Program-made: the position numbers and the translations under genes | Part shown: one piece after another, positions 37,151-49,880 of the stretch | How the letters are laid out: each line of letters begins with the position of its first letter | How positions within the stretch are numbered: the first letter of the stretch is position 1 | Source of the DNA: Ichthyophonus hoferi | Lineage: Eukaryota; Opisthokonta; Ichthyosporea; Ichthyophonida; Ichthyophonidae | Length of the DNA stretch: 62,380 nt | Assembly: GCA_002751075.1 (NCBI GenBank) | Contig: NAOQ01000381.1 | Coordinates: forward strand, 1-62,380 | Direction of reading: 5' to 3' | Notes under the pieces: generated by a model | Databases searched by the model: none | Told to the model about the DNA's origin: nothing | Seen by the model: the letters and a program-made list of their open reading frames with translations, nothing else

Positions 37151-40100
37151 ATGGTCGAGCTTAAAAATGATTTAATTCTTAGAGCGGCCCGTGGCGAGGC
37201 TGTGGAGAGGGCACCAGTGTGGGTCATGCGCCAGGCTGGCCGTTATCTGCCTGGTAGGTTTATTATTCTGGGTGAGGCATTCTCCATCATATATACTACA
37301 AACAGAGCTGATATTCTGGCTTACCATCTCACAGAGTTTCGTGAGCTCCGTAAGAAATATAGCTTCTTTACCATGTGCCAGACACCTGAAGTGGCAGCTG
37401 AGGTATACTATAGTGAAGGTGGATCTAGGAGCTTGCTGGCCATACTATTGTTCTAATCCCTACCCGTCACTGGGCATGGGTTTTCGGCCTGTAAAGTGTC
37501 TAAGTTAGCATGGCAAAAAGGATAGGATATTCTGACTGGTTGGGTATACAGGTGACTATCCAGCCAGTGGAGCGTTTTCCTCTTGATGCGGCCATCATAT
37601 TCTCTGACATCCTAGTTATACCCCAGGTAACATACTCTAGTTTCAGACGGGTTTTTGTGGGCCGTACAAGTAGGGAATTAATCGCACTATCCTACAGGCT
37701 ATGGGTATGACTGTAGAGATGCTCGAGGGAAAGGGCCCCCACTTCCCAGAGCCTCTCCAAACACCCGCAGACTGTGATAAGCTAACAGTGAGTAGGGAGT
37801 GGGTAGGGAGGGAAGGAAAGAAGGAAGGAGTGAGGTAGGGTTGGCCCTCTAGGCCTGTTCATGAATGCATTTGCTTTACTCTATAATCATTCACCGTCTT
37901 AATATACTATACTATCTACCATAGACTTAGTCACATATTATAACATAGCTAACCGTATATGGACTTGTATATCTCTAGCTGCCTATTTATATAATATATA
38001 CGACTGACGTCAAGGGGTACCATCATATCCCCTCTGTGTACGGAAATATAATTGGTAACTGTGTACTTGTAATATAAAGGACACCTATTCTTATGGTTAG
38101 AGAGCGCATGCATTAAATCGAATCCACCAGATATTATAAATATAGTTCGTGATAGATCTGGTTCTATATTGAGATAAGCACATACGTATACCCTATATAC
38201 TAACAGGGCATCTCTAGGTTAATGTGGATGTGCAGGCCACACTGGGCTATGTGTTTGAGGCTATTCGCATTACTGTCGACCGATTGGATGGCCGCTGTCC
38301 TCTCATTGGCTTCTGTGGTGCCCCGGTATGCAATAATCCAAGGCTAGCCAATAGTTGATAGTGTCTTGCACCCCTAATAGTCATAATACTGGTGATCCTA
38401 CACCAACGCACTACCTCTATTACCACGTGATTGGCCAGATTATATACCCTTTCAAGGCAGGCCTAGATACCTACCTGCCCAAGGGACTATACCAATACAG
38501 TGATATGATAGGTTAGGATGTATAAAGGGCAATGGATATATATATATACAGGTACATGTATACCTCTTTTTATTCTTTATGTTAGAATCTAAACACATGG
38601 TGGGTAAGCCCCCTAAGTATCTGGAGGCTAGCTCTAACCTGGCCTGGGTCCACAGTGGACGGTGATGGCTTATATGGTGGAGGGAGGAGGAAGCAAGACC
38701 TTTAGCAAGGCCAAGGTGGGCTCGCCTCCTTGACTCTATCTCCTTCTATTCTCTGAACATGTTTCTTGCAAGCTGATCATCACCTGCTCAATGTGATACA
38801 TTGTTTACCTGGTGTCATAATACATGCAATAGGTGCAAAGTACATCTACCCAGGGGTAGGTATATCTTGGGTGGCTGACTATTCTTATGAACACAGTCGT
38901 GGCTTTATCGCTACCCTGAGGCAAGCACCCAGTTACTGCAACACATCGCCAACATCTCAGTAGACTACCTAGTGGGACAGGTCAAGGCCGGGGCCCAGGT
39001 GTGTTTGCACAGCACATGTACATGTATTCCTTTTAGGATTTTTTGGTACTACATATATATTGCATCCTACTTTCTCTTGGCTGTATTATTAAGACAAACC
39101 AATCCCTTGATAGTATTAGATAAACTGTCGTTTATATAGGAAATAGGTGCTAGTAATTCTCATTAATATTGGATATTGGTCAAGGTTACTAGTGCTAGTA
39201 GAGTGGCTGCTACACCATATGGTTGCCAAGCAGGCTAAGGGTTTAATAGTGATTGGATGTGTGCAGATGTTGCAAGTATTTGATTCGTGGGCCGGGGAGC
39301 TAGGCCCAGCCCAATTCAACCAATTCGCACTGCCCATGCTGGACTTTATAGCACGATCTGTCAAGGACAGACTAGTGGCTGACGGCCTACCGCTTGTGCC
39401 CATGACTGTGTTTGCTAAGGTGTGTGTTTAGGTTCTCATCTAGATTAGCTAGCCCTGCTATACAAAATAATTTATAGATTACTCTATGCAATTGGCTGAT
39501 CAGGTTGGGGACTAATGACTGTGATTCGCGGACAGGGTGCCCACTACGCCTTAGAGGACCTATCCAGGACTAGCTATGACGTAGTAGGGTTGGATTGGAC
39601 TATGGACCCAGCCATGGCTATAGAGCGCACAGGGAACAGGGTGACCCTGCAAGGTAGGCACCCACTGGTTGTTATCATAGAGGGGAGGGGTCGTTGCACG
39701 ATGCAGGGTAGTGTTGAAATGTTATGGCTATGGGGCGTGAGCCTCAATGGGCCTACCGACACTTCTCTTGGTGGATACCTGTACACCTATACACACACAA
39801 GACAGTACTTTATGCTAACGTTTTACATATTTATTTATATAATTACAGACACAAGCTAATTTGGCTATGCATTAGAGACAAAGCCCAATTAGATTATCCA
39901 TATAAGGCTGTGTATGACGTTGCCTCCCCTACAGGCAACATGGATCCATGTGTACTCTATGGTTCTCCCAAGACCATTGAGGAGGAGACCGCTAAGATGG
40001 TCTCAGGCTTTGGTGGAGGTATGCAGCTATCTCTTGTACTATAGTTGTCCTTGATATATAGGCACACCGTGGCTAGGACAACAAGGTCACGGCCCATATA

Positions 40101-40235
40101 TGTACTAATACTAGGCGGGGTGCAGGGCGTATACGGTTCATTGCTAACCTAGGCCACGGTATGCACCCTGACATGGACCCTGCCCATCTGGCAGCCTATA
40201 TCCAGGCTGTCCAGACCTGCTCACAGAGAAATTAA
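37151..40235 (+). CDS. UROD: Uroporphyrinogen decarboxylase
   Basis: UROD removes four carboxyl groups from uroporphyrinogen III to give coproporphyrinogen III, a cytosolic step of heme synthesis that needs no cofactor. Eleven exons with fully consistent phases: 37151-37253, 37335-37402, 37552-37626, 37698-37787, 38218-38325, 38656-38715, 38897-38998, 39267-39419, 39536-39653, 39935-40018, 40126-40235 (stop TAA). They sum to 1071 bases, 356 residues, against 367 in human. Signature segments are intact: [26 protein letters not shown] (with the catalytic aspartate of FSDIL), [35 protein letters not shown] loop, YDVVGLDWT and [15 protein letters not shown]. The ATG begins [16 protein letters not shown], aligning with human PELKNDTFLRAAWGE, so the start is well placed. 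The gene is convergent with the next one. Confidence 0.97.
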
Positions 40236-40289
40236 CATTACAAAAACTAGTGGCTCACTAGTGGCTAGGTGGTGATGTGTGGGTGTTCT

Positions 40290-43200
40290 TTACCCCGAGT
40301 GGCTGCACGCTTCGTTAAGACTAATACTATCTACACTGCAAGGGGTGACTGAGCCCGAGTAAATATTGGGGCCATACAGGCCATTAAGCTCTTCATGCAT
40401 CCACTCACACAGCTCAGAGGCTACATTCCCTGCCGGGGTAGCGCTTGTGGCCCCCGTCGAATAGACCTCAGCCGCACAGCTAGCTTGACAGTTGATGTTG
40501 GCCTGTAGGTGATTGGTCACATTTAGTTTTGAATGGTTAGATTGGTTGGTTTAGGTGGTTAGCACCTAAAGATCTCTAATGATGTATGTGTACGTGTCGG
40601 ATTAAAATAAATGTTATTAGCCACCATTTGTGATTGGCAGACTAAAAATAAGACATCATCTATATTGGATAATGGCTAAAGGTTAAAAGCTTTTTGACCT
40701 ATTATATACGAGCTCTATCTCCATAACTAATATAAATGTACAGTTATAACCATAAGCACAGACCTTCACACCGACTTAGACTAGCCTATCCATTATCCTA
40801 GGCTATAAAGGGCTATGCACCATTTAATTAACAACTTAAAGAACTTACCTTAGCCAGAAACTTCTCGTATAATGGTGGATGGACAAGTAAGAGGCCATCT
40901 AGCTCTTTGCTACGACTCCATACACCGTATTAGACCATACCTCTACAGTCTACTATACAGTACTTCTATAACATATACCGTACTAGCAAACAACATGCTC
41001 ACTAGTTACTTAGACTCACTGGATAACTAAGCCAGCACAATGAACTACATTATAATTTAGTAGTACTTATTTAAAAATCCACTCGCCCATCGTTCTCCAT
41101 TAGTTAGTGGATGTAAACACCGATAAAATGGAGTTTGCATGCATATCCATGATTGGGTCAACATATCTATGACGTAGTAATATATATACCTTAGCTGATT
41201 TGCAGCAGAAAAGGTTAACACGTGGTTGCACACACACCTATTGGTTGATATAAACATAATGTGACATAAGAGAATAACTATACATAGCCAGGCTGATCGC
41301 AAGAGATCAACATAGAAGACCAATCAGGTGTAAGATTTCTCACCTTGCGATCAGGCGAGGTGCGGCTGGAGACTCTTTCAGTAACGTATCAATACTATTA
41401 TTATCATAGAGGGAGACCTGAACCACCACCATATGAGTGTATAGCCGACAGGGTAGAACCATAACAAACACACAGGAGAGGGAACACAGCAATGCTCTGA
41501 AGGTTAATCAGAACGTGTCACGGGCCAGTGCCTACCTTGTCAAATAGGCCCACATAGTTCTCAAACTCCTTGGAGAACATTTGGTGTGATTTAAGCTGTG
41601 CTTCCACTGGTACCCCTCGCCCGGTGGCCAACTGGTGGTATAGGCCAATTAGAAAACATCCTGCCATATGCAAAGCGCTTAAAGGGTAGCATTTAATTGG
41701 TAGGAATAAGAATAAAGGAATATACCATGATTGGTCCTCGTATAGTGGTGGAACCACTCATTGGCCCTATAAGATAACTATGTGGTCCAGGAAATATGCC
41801 ATGCCAGGAAACCACTAATCAATAGTTGAAAGGAGTGAAACTATTGGGAAAGATGTTCCATTATTCTCTATTTATTTTAAATATCTATACCTATACATAC
41901 ACCCCTTCCTACATCTAGTGAAACCACCTCCAATAGGAAAAGGGAAGAGAACACAAAATACATTTAGCCCTAGATGGGACTAAGATAAGTTGTGTTAATG
42001 CATGAGAACCTACCTCCCTGACCATGGCCCTCTGCACTGCCACCTCTGGGTCCACTGTGACCCCTACCATCTCGACCCTATAGGCGGGTCCAGGCTCACA
42101 TGTCCCTGATATCTCCCAGTACTTCTCCACCACCTGGCCGTCCTCTAGGGTGACACACCCAGGTCCTCTAGTGTAGGTGTGGGTGTTGTCTCGCACCATA
42201 GCCACAGTCTGTTGTACAAAGGGTAGCCAACTGTCCCATGTGTATTAGTTAGCTTTACAGCCTGTGCCCCAATTGATTCCTATAGTCTCCCAACCTATCT
42301 GTTGCACATAATAGGCATTGGTCCGTGCACAGGGGGAACATTAGACTGGTCAGAGACGATTAAGCTATTTATTTATCATGCTAGTTGCCGCACCGCGGCC
42401 ATACCAAACAGTAACGAGAACAAAGATATGGGTGGTATATGGTATGATATGATTGGTGCCATAAAAGGTTAGCTACATGAAGGGTTGGTTCCTGGTATCT
42501 TTCACTAGTGACACGTAACAGTAGAAGACCTTATCTTACGTACTATAGTACACTATATGAGACTAGCCCACCCTACATCATACTAGATTACATGCAACAA
42601 GTAGCCATTAAGCCTATACCAAGAAAATTCTTTCACGACAATCAAGAATTGTTATAGGAAGCACACCCAGCCTTACCTCATGGTCCCATCAAAGACTACA
42701 TCTGTGTACCACCCCCCAACGGACCAATTAGTAGTAATCACCATCTCACCCTTAATACAATCCACCCGTAACCAGGAAACTAGCTTACCTCTCCGATATT
42801 GTATGGCCGAAAGGAACAGTTCTTCAGCCTTTTGCACGGAATATGTATGGACCTCATGGTCCGCCCCCTGTCCTACTAGGGACAACATCTGGTAGACTGG
42901 GTCTTTAAGCTTTAATGCTGTACCACCACCCACCCCTGTTCATTATCCTATCGCCCCATACAGAATGTATGTATATATAGTATGCTATGGCTAATTTGCT
43001 TACGGCTTACATACTGTATGTATATGTTGGTCTGAAAGGCAGTCAATATATACACAGTGTAGGGCAATGTATCAGAGATTGGATTATAAATAAGGGGACG
43101 GATAGAGGAGAGGAGAGAGAGGAGAGGGGAGAGTACATATACAGCTAGTCATTCATAACAAACACAAGGAATCTTACCATCTGCCTCTACCACTACTACC

Positions 43201-46200
43201 TGGGAGCCATACTTTTGCCAGAAATCCATGGTAGTCAGCTTAGCAACTACAGTGCTCTTCCCTATCCCCAACCAAGTTAGCCAATCAGAATAGGATAAAA
43301 ATCAAGCCTTGGTTACAACAACTAGTTAGACAATGTTTTTTGATAGGTCGGAATAAAACAGGGTGAGAGAGGGGAAGGGAGAAAGAGAGAGGTCCGTGCA
43401 TGCAAACAGAGACCAACATGTATTATGACGTCACTACACCAATCATATGTATCGCCATATAACCGATTAGGTGTCACAAATACACAATATATACTGCCTA
43501 ATTAATGATCCTATACCAATTATAATACTCACCGCTGCCCATGCCTCCCCCCATGAAGATAATGGTTGGTGGAATGTCACCTGGATTATGGGATCGCGTC
43601 ATAGCCCGACAAGCATTTTCATCGGTACATCCTATTGATTGGTAACCTATAAGTACATATATATCTTATTGTGCACCAATACAATGGAGCCATAGGTTGG
43701 TATTACACCAATAAAAGAGATTGTGGTGGTCAATGAACAACATTGATCTGAATCAAGACAGAGGTAGACTATGGGAGACAAGCGCAAAACGTCATAGTTT
43801 TAATATGTAGTGGGAGGGAGAGAGTGATGTCCATGTAGGGATCACTGGTCACAAGGCCTTTGTAAACTACTATATCATAACTATGTTACAGACAGAGGAA
43901 GAGAGGGGGAGAGACCCAAGGGAGGCAAGACACTACACTAAGGTATTACTCATATATAGCATCCATTAAAAACATGTACTTACCAAGTAAACGAAAACGT
44001 TCTGCAAGAGATACAAAGGCTCTTTTGGCCTGTAGCTGTTGACAAGGAAAAGTGATTAACAACATATTGTGACGGTCCCTGATAGTATAACGCTGTATGC
44101 AATGAAATAAACACACCCCGGGGAGAACCGATTAAAACCACACGCATTCATAAAGATATGATATATGTAGACTTTGTATAAAACTGTCACAGGGTTATCC
44201 TACAATACATACACCCCTAGAGATATATCGATGCAATAATAGTAAAGTGCATAATTATTTGTAACAAATAAAGAATAAATGCAGTTCCTAGGACCCTGTA
44301 ATTCCATAAGTAAACAATAGCGTTATATAGGCATACAGTCAGTGCTACTAGAGATGTATATCTACCTTGTTGGCTAGATTATTTCTAAGTTGTGTCTTGT
44401 GTTTTATCTGCCATTGTCTTGCATCTCCCTTGGGTATTCCTATCTGTCCCCTGCCGTTACCCAATAAGATTAAGATGGCCTCTCCTATATATAGACATAG
44501 ATTATACGTCATACCCTTCATAGGTCTCGGCAATAACTACCCGTAGATAGATAGAACATCCTGCCTGTCCCCTATCTCTAACCAAGCACATACAGTACAC
44601 TTAGGTATGAGCCACCTACGTGCGAGCAAAGGCTAACAGCGAGTCCATGGTATAAGGGGCCCATCCAGGATAAGTAATAGGCTTTTCTCCCTGCCTGGTC
44701 TCCCCCACAACTTCCTTAAGTTAGTTGGCTGTTAATAATCTCTTGGTTTGAATAAGTAAGGGTAGCGTGTAACCCAATGGGCTATAAGGTGGCTGTCTTA
44801 TTACCGGGTATCTACTACCTCTATATACTAACACTCCCTCTACATCTGACCCTCCCCTCCCCTCCTCCTCTCTGTGTTAAACTAACGTATAACCTCATAG
44901 ACATACCTTAATAGGAACACTGTGGGGTAACGCGTAACACCATAGCTAACCTGCAGTCCAGGATTAAGCTGGCCATCGACCATAAGAAAGGGCATCTTTC
45001 CCTTCATGGCCTGGCCCCAGCTGTCAATACACCACACATACACTCCACTCATACTAATGCATTGAGATTGATATCCTTGTATAGTCAGTTTACCGCTGTG
45101 TTTGCAAAGCCACATGGTTGGTTCCATCCGCTACATCTATCATAGCCATGTTCAAATAATATAATTAAACAACCGAAAAATTTAAGTGGCATCACATGAT
45201 ACTAAACTATAATGACTATCTTATATGGTCATAGGACCTATTGCACATCTACACAACACCCTACCCTATATATCCTAATCCCTCCCGGCTCAATAACAAT
45301 GTCTCCCAGTGTCTAGTAATAACAAACCAATCACCAACCGTCCATCCTTACACATCCACACTATCACCTACCCGCGCGGATGCAAAGTAGACAGGCTTCA
45401 TAGACCGACAGCCTGGACAGTGGTGGACATGGAAGAGGACCATAGATCTCCGTCCCCTTCCTACCCGGTAGGCCTTGCCATCGTTCACTTCAATCACACT
45501 GCTCTCCAACTCTACCCCACTCCCTCTCGTTAACAGGACTATCTCCATGTGCTATACAATCGTACAAACAACCTGCACGAGCCATTGCAATGTTGTACCT
45601 TCTTGTAGCTTGGAATAGTGATTAAAGAAATAAAAAAAGAAAGAAAGAGCTAGCATATAAAATTACGAGACATAGGGGTTCGTTTTAAATATACTATATT
45701 ACTGGTACATATCACCCTTAATTGTAATGAACCAATTAGTCTCCACTTTTTTTTAAAAGCCTATGTGCATCATATGTTGCAGGTGATTGGGTGATTCTCC
45801 AGCAACCACTCTAATACCCAATCTAGATTTAACAATGTATGGCCCAGAGTACTAAGTAGTCCGCCTTGGAGTATTAATTAATACAGCACCAATACCACCG
45901 TAAATTTTAAATGCAAAGAGCCTATGCAGATGATTGTGGGTATAGGTCATGTGGTCGACAGAATAACCCTAAACCAATCACCTTGTAAGAACTCTTGCTC
46001 AACTGTTTGTACTGAATGTTCTTCCTCGCGACTGAAAACCAATCATCTGTTAGCGGTCCTTTCTATACTTTAGAGGCGCCTATCATATACACCCTCCTTA
46101 ATGCATAGCAACGATACACATTCGACCACTTAAAAACAGTATAGCAATTATTTATGTATGATATGATGTGATCTGATATTTTATAATACAAGTATAATAA

Positions 46201-47286
46201 AATTATTATATATATTTGTATTAGGGTAGATAGGTGCAAATAAATATATACAGGGGTCAATAAATTATAAACATTAAAACCATTATACATCAGCACTACT
46301 AGTTAGCCATATAAAGGGAGAAATATACTCACTAAGCATGGGGCATAAGGAGACTGCGCCTGGCCACACTAACCGTTTGAAGGACATCTATTTTCCCCCA
46401 ATGACTATCAAGGTATTCTACCCATAAAGCTTGTAATAGGTCAGTAAGTTTTTCTAAATATGCCTCAGAGCTGAAGAACCCTGCGGTCTCTGTCCAACTG
46501 TAATGGGTAACCATGGTTATCATTCCATCCCCTCTATATTAAATACCATTGGCTATTATTTTAGCCCCCCCTCTCTATCTTATATATTATTGGCCATGTG
46601 CACTGTCCTTAGCCCTTCCTTCCTTCCTCTGCCTATGTCTCCCTTCTATGATTTACCCTGACTATCTATCTTCGCTAATAAATAGTAGTCCTAGCTATAC
46701 CAACTCTATACAAAAGCCTATAACACCGGTACATACCTGTAAATGCACATATATGCACAGCTACACAAGTAAGGTATATGCTGTATAGACTGTAGATACA
46801 GGCCTACGCAAGAACCAATATGTACATATACGCCTAAACCTGTGAGCACCAAAGTATATATATATATACTAGCATACCCACATGCCATCGATTATATATA
46901 CAAGTCCATATATAAGCATATGTCCTCCTCTCCCCTCCCCCACTTCAACTACCATTACTACCCTCTCTATCTTATACATACCTACAGCTGCTTGCTCCAT
47001 TGGCAGACTCAATGATTGTAGGTGGTATGGGGTCCTGACTCCTATATAAGTTATATGCGTGTGTGTGACGAAATAGTTCCTCCGCACACAACATGAAACG
47101 CAGCCTCTCTCTGAAAAAGAAAAAATCGGCGGCATTCTCCAACAATTTCAATGCATTTTGTATTTGATCAGAGTCCTCAAGCCACTTGGATATTCTGTCG
47201 CCACTGTTCTGCACTCGCTTGCACACATAAGCTCCAAAAAAAAGAGGATCATTTGGACAACTGTTTGGCGGAGTTGGCGAAGTCAT
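40290..47286 (-). CDS. Thioredoxin-fold / zeta-type P-loop kinase fusion protein
   Basis: Eighteen exons with consistent phases: 47286-46982, 46497-46333, 46031-45982, 45538-45372, 45130-44907, 44694-44620, 44560-44541 (20 nt), 44484-44366, 44035-43984, 43631-43533, 43261-43178, 42917-42789, 42701-42677 (25 nt), 42230-42014, 41631-41536, 41417-41344, 40909-40849, 40502-40290 (stop TAA). The total is 2175 bases, 724 residues. Residues 1-173 are helical, of unknown type. About 185-330 reads as a thioredoxin fold: VIEVNDGKAYRVGRG, MVLFHVHHCPGCRSMKP (CPGC active site at about 214-217), then YGVTRYPTVFLLRQGEKPI with the cis-proline motif. About 405-650 reads as a zeta-type kinase: TIIFMGGGMGSGKSTVV (Walker A), VVVVEADG, DVVFDGTM, GRGVPVEAQLKSHQMFSKEF. 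The kinase part resembles the zeta-domain proteins of plants and protists more than bacterial toxins. It looks whole. Substrate is unknown; a redox-linked nucleotide or sugar-nucleotide kinase is speculation. Confidence 0.86.
43093..43136. repeat. Purine-rich GAGGAGAGGAGAG tract in intron
   Basis: A short run of GGAGAG-type units on the plus strand (pyrimidine-rich on the coding strand), just downstream in transcription of the exon carrying GKSTVV at 43178-43261. Confidence 0.7.
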
Positions 47287-48349
47287 GGCTGGCAGTGCGC
47301 ACAAGGTAAGACGGGAGCTTGAGAGACACCTGGAAATGGCTCATCTCAAAAATTGCTAAATGTTTACGGTTAAGGTTAAAAAAATTTATCAAGAACTATA
47401 ACACATAAATAGTCCTTTAGTTAAAGGTGTTTGTTTTCCAAAGTGACTGTGGTGGTGTAGGTGGGTGACTAATAACATACCAACGTACCCTAAACTAACT
47501 AATAATATACGGCTTACCCCCGGACCCACGCCCACTTTCCTTATCTCTATTGTTGAGGATACTATAATTGGGATTATGCGATATACTATTTGTGATTGCA
47601 AATTAGCTCTTATAGGGTTATTTTCACAATTTACAGCTTTTTTGTAGGAAAATTTGTGTTTAATTTCTAATTATATAATTACATATAGAACCCCCCAGAT
47701 TAACGATTACTCCCTTCCCTCCTCCTCGAGCATTGAAGAAGCCACATTACATCAATTTTTGTACTTAACTTCTCATTTATATAGACCCCCAAGCTTGAAT
47801 AATAATTTTATAGAAACATTGAGGGGTTGATTACTACCAGTAAGTAATTAAGCATAACTATTCTAATAAATCCAAAGGATTAGTATCATATCACACTATG
47901 TTGAAACAAAGCTTAAGCTTTTTCACCAGGCTTAGATAGATAGATTACTTTATCTTGTTATCACATTGCCTTCGGTTATATTTACATTGACTAATTATTC
48001 CTATAGGAATTTTGTAATCATTCCTCCTATTGCTTCATAACTTAGCCTATAGGAATAGTCTTTCTATGTTAAGAACCGCGAGCCAAGCCAGTCATTGAGC
48101 TACTTTGGAATCAATAATGTTTTTAATTGTCAATATTTGTTAAAAGTTTTTGCAGGCAATTTGTTTACTTATTTTATTGTTCATTTATATTACGTCTTGT
48201 GATTATCAAGTAGTAGAAATTTATCTAACAGAATATTTACTGGAAGGTTAACTAACCAAGCCTGGTAGAGTTGAACCATTAGGGGATACTTTTAAACGAT
48301 CGCAGTGTTTTAGATCGTAGTTATTGCACACAACGCAAGTTGCAAGCTC

Positions 48350-48512
48350 ATAAGTTTAAAGCGTCTCTAAACTCCGAACAATTATATGTAGTGCACACAG
48401 AAATTACAAGGGCTATATCCTGCCCTTTATCTCGGACTATTGTACGTCAAATAGAACTTAATACAACAGACATTGGTCTTATTTCCATATATGCAGAACA
48501 GCATGATATCAA
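48350..48512 (+). other. Coding-like island, unidentified
   Basis: An open stretch of about 53 codons with balanced codon use (segments SEQLYVVHTEITRAISCPLS and TTDIGLISIYAEQHD), unlike the AT-rich low-complexity frames around it. There are no clear splice sites. It may be a scrap of a mobile element. Family unknown. Confidence 0.3.
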
Positions 48513-49379
48513 TTAGATTCCTTACTCAGATGTCAAAGACAGTAGTCAATGTATCTTTGAAATAGCCAGTACCAATAATAGCTTATGAAACAGTCTAGAT
48601 TAATACAAATATTTTCTACCTACATAAATGACTTGCATTACTTCCTGCACAAATGTTAATTGCCGTAAGGGCCAAGGATTTGTAGTACATTTGTACAGAT
48701 ATTAAGTTATGGTAGAAAAAGCTACATATGTGCATCTACCTTATACCGGATGCTACAGAAAGCACTCTTACGTAATCATCATAAATATAAAGAAAAATAA
48801 ATTTGCTCAATCATTACCCAATATGCTAATCATTGGGTTAGGGTTAATCATACTATGCCTGGAACGACAAGTAATCTATCTCATATATAGTAGTCCATAT
48901 CATTTGCATTATTCTATTTAATTTATTGCAATTACTGGTTTAAGTTTGATCGAACTCTATCTAGATTTATTTGGTACTACCTTAACAGACTGAGGGCAAT
49001 TCCTAGCTTCACCACTCACAGAGTTAATAATAGATACTTGAGTTAGGGGTCATAGTAAAATGCCTCCTTGTAATTGATTGCATATACAAAGTTAATATAA
49101 TAAATACAAGAACATGTATAAATATACTCAGTTAAACTTTAACTGATAGATTTTACATTATAAATCTATGACATGGTAAGTTTTCATTCATTCAAATACC
49201 AATTTAACTATAGCTATATTTTCTCTTCTTTATGTTCCCATCATTATCAACTACCTGCATAGAGGTCTTGCCGGTACTCCTTCTTGATATATTGTAACAC
49301 GTGTTAAGTAAATTATTTAAATTAATGAAATTATTTAAATTCAATAGTGAAGTTTAATTTCTAAGGGCTGGTTTCTCAC

Positions 49380-49840
49380 AACAGATTATGCAAGTCCTTG
49401 CTGTGTCACCAAATATCAGAATATGTGTTAGCTCTGGGGTCTTGAACACAGCTGTCGGGATCTCCAATTGTATAACTGATAGTGGTTAATGTTGTTAGGC
49501 CAGTATAAGTAATGGCTGCTTGATTAGAACTGTCTTTAATACTCAGTTGTTGTGCTAGAGTATTTACCGAAGGCCCATATACCAATTCTCTGGGTTACTG
49601 ATGATAATATTTATATCCCTGTTCTAATGTAGGAGGGATAGATGGTTTGATACGTTTTGATGAAAAGGTAGAGATTGCACAATGTGATGGATCATTAAGC
49701 GGAGCTAAGTTACTATGTAAATGTAAACTATTATCGCCATCTAATGTCAGTGAGCATCTTTCAGGCTTCTGAGTAGTAGTGCGATTTGCACAGTAATTAT
49801 CGTTTACGAGAGCCAGTGGTAAATTAGACATCACAATAAC
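49380..49840 (-). other. Coding-like island, unidentified
   Basis: The minus strand carries about 460 bases with coding-like composition (segments LPLALVNDNYCANRTTTQKP, LDGDNSLHLHSNLAP, SSNQAAITYTGLTTLT). It is not a continuous gene as it stands and I cannot name a family. A decayed mobile element or an old pseudogene are the likely options. Confidence 0.3.
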
Positions 49841-49844
49841 TATG

Positions 49845-49846
<2 letters not shown>

Positions 49847-49876
<30 letters not shown>
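49847..49876. repeat. (TA)n microsatellite
   Basis: A pure TA run of about 26-30 bases flanked by AT-rich sequence. Confidence 0.9.

Positions 49877-49880
<4 letters not shown>

Noticed and set aside
40290-44560. A bacterial toxin-antitoxin locus or contaminant
   Set aside because: The zeta-type domain is spread over many exons with animal-style introns and shares a transcript with other exons, so it is a host gene.
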